A stretch of 5,775 nt of DNA from contig JAEWHR010000071.1 of NCBI GenBank assembly GCA_023387655.1, positions 1 to 5,775 of the forward strand, given 5' to 3'. The translations under genes were made by a program, and so were the position numbers. The DNA is from Bacillota bacterium (GTDB lineage: Bacteria; Bacillota; Clostridia; Lachnospirales; Lachnospiraceae). Within the stretch, counting starts at the first letter, position 1, and the number at the start of each line of letters is the position of its first letter. Below the pieces are notes generated by a model that had not been told where the DNA came from, did no database searches, and saw only the letters and a program-made list of their open reading frames with translations. This document shows positions 5,360 to 5,775 of the stretch, piece by piece.

Positions 5360-5560
5360 ATGAAAAAAGGTACAGTAAAATGGTTTAACGCACAAAAGGG
5401 ATTTGGATTTATTTCTGACGAAGAAGGAAATGATGTATTTGTACATTATTCTGGTCTTGCAATGGATGGATTCAAAACTTTAGAAGATGGTCAGTCTGTG
5501 ACTTTTGAAGTAACAAAAGGACAGCGTGGTCCTCAAGCAGTTAATGTATACCTTGCATAA
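5360..5560 (+). CDS. csp: Cold-shock protein, CspA/CspB family RNA chaperone
   Basis: The 66-residue product is a complete single cold-shock domain, the usual size for the family. It binds single-stranded RNA and DNA in the cytoplasm and melts RNA structure, helping translation and transcription at low temperature and often during normal growth. RNP1 is KGFGFI (13-18) and RNP2 is VFVHY (26-30), with Y30 where many members have F. The surface aromatics W8, F9, F15, F17, F27 and H29 are kept, as are the N-terminal GTVKWFN and the C-terminal GPQAVNV blocks. The start is supported by AGGGGGT seven bases upstream, which pairs with 16S rRNA through one wobble. It is monocistronic, with its own promoter, a long leader containing a terminator-like hairpin, and a terminator after the stop. 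The precise paralogue cannot be assigned. Confidence 0.96.
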   Translation: MKKGTVKWFNAQKGFGFISDEEGNDVFVHYSGLAMDGFKTLEDGQSVTFEVTKGQRGPQAVNVYLA

Positions 5561-5576
5561 TTAAAAAAAGATCACT

Positions 5577-5638
5577 AAGAAACTGATCCCCAAAAGTTAG
5601 ACTTAAAAATCTAATAATAGGAGGTCAGTTTTTTTATT
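5577..5638 (+). terminator. Terminator of the cold-shock gene
   Basis: AACTGATCCCC (5581-5591) pairs with GGAGGTCAGTT (5620-5630) with one mismatch and one G-T wobble. An inner TTAGA/TCTAA stem tops the hairpin, and seven T residues (5629-5635) follow. A-rich bases before the stem can pair with the T-tract and lengthen it. It starts about 16 bases after the stop codon. Confidence 0.85.
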
Positions 5639-5651
5639 CTTATTATGCAGA

Positions 5652-5758
5652 ACAAAGTGGCTTCGCCACTCTAAGCTCCGCGAAACAACAAGTTCAGGGC
5701 GATGCCACTTTGTCGCGCCGAAGCGTCAGCGGAGTGCGCATCCCTCGGAGAGTTTTTT
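5652..5758 (+). other. GC-rich palindromic element: candidate structured RNA or dispersed repeat
   Basis: By hand count 59 of the 100 bases at 5651-5750 are G or C, against an AT-rich surround. The arm ACAAAGTGGCTTCGCC (5652-5667) is complementary to GGCGATGCCACTTTGT (5698-5713) at 15 of 16 positions, enclosing a 30-base loop. The loop contains CTCCGC (5676-5681), complementary to GCGGAG (5729-5734) downstream, so a pseudoknot is possible. An alternative local hairpin, AGTGGC-TTC-GCCACT (5656-5670), competes with the long stem. TTTTTT (5753-5758) closes the element. No reading frame looks coding. It could be a small RNA, a leader of the next gene or a copy of a repeat family; I do not recognise a named family. 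Confidence 0.6.
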
Positions 5759-5765
5759 AATTATT

Positions 5766-5770
5766 AGGAG
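5766..5770 (+). promoter_or_regulatory. Shine-Dalgarno for a gene starting beyond the right edge
   Basis: AGGAG is followed by ATTAC up to the window edge, so a start codon at or just after 5776 would be well spaced. If such a gene exists, the GC-rich element and its T-tract would form its leader. Confidence 0.4.
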
Positions 5771-5775
5771 ATTAC

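Noticed and set aside
5697..5740. Short minus-strand ORF starting ATG within the GC-rich element
   Set aside because: It is about 15 codons with no ribosome-binding site and lies within the palindromic structure.

Overview
The window is AT-rich chromosomal DNA from a low-GC Gram-positive, most likely a clostridial member of the Lachnospiraceae. This is inferred from the form of its DNA polymerase I (a long protein with extra blocks in the 5'-nuclease region and a degenerate proofreading domain), the strong Shine-Dalgarno sites and the sigma-A-type promoters. No species is claimed.

Layout. Positions 1-389 hold no gene. They contain a leftward promoter for a gene outside the window, the terminator of the leftward coaE transcript and a 10-bp tandem repeat that abuts the coaE stop codon. 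Positions 390-4693 carry three leftward genes in transcriptional order: a membrane anti-sigma-like zinc-finger protein, polA (DNA polymerase I) and coaE (dephospho-CoA kinase). A promoter ahead of the zinc-finger gene probably drives the set. A second candidate promoter lies inside a large palindrome between polA and coaE. A divergent regulatory region follows, then rightward tRNA-Leu(CAA) at 5002-5084 with its own promoter, a leader with two back-to-back hairpins, and a terminator. Next is a rightward cold-shock protein gene (5360-5560) with a leader of about 115 nt that contains a terminator-like hairpin. The window ends with a GC-rich, highly palindromic element (about 5652-5758) and a Shine-Dalgarno sequence for a rightward gene that starts outside.

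How it fits together. The genes are housekeeping functions: DNA repair and Okazaki-fragment processing, the last step of coenzyme A synthesis, leucine decoding of UUG, and an RNA chaperone. The unusual content is mainly between the genes. It comprises the phased repeat behind coaE, the palindrome-embedded promoter, the tRNA leader hairpins, the possible attenuator in the cold-shock leader and the GC-rich structured element after it. The zinc-finger anti-sigma-like gene heading the polA operon has no sigma-factor gene beside it in the window. No wholly new gene system was seen; the best candidates for undescribed biology are the cold-shock leader and the 3'-terminal GC-rich element.
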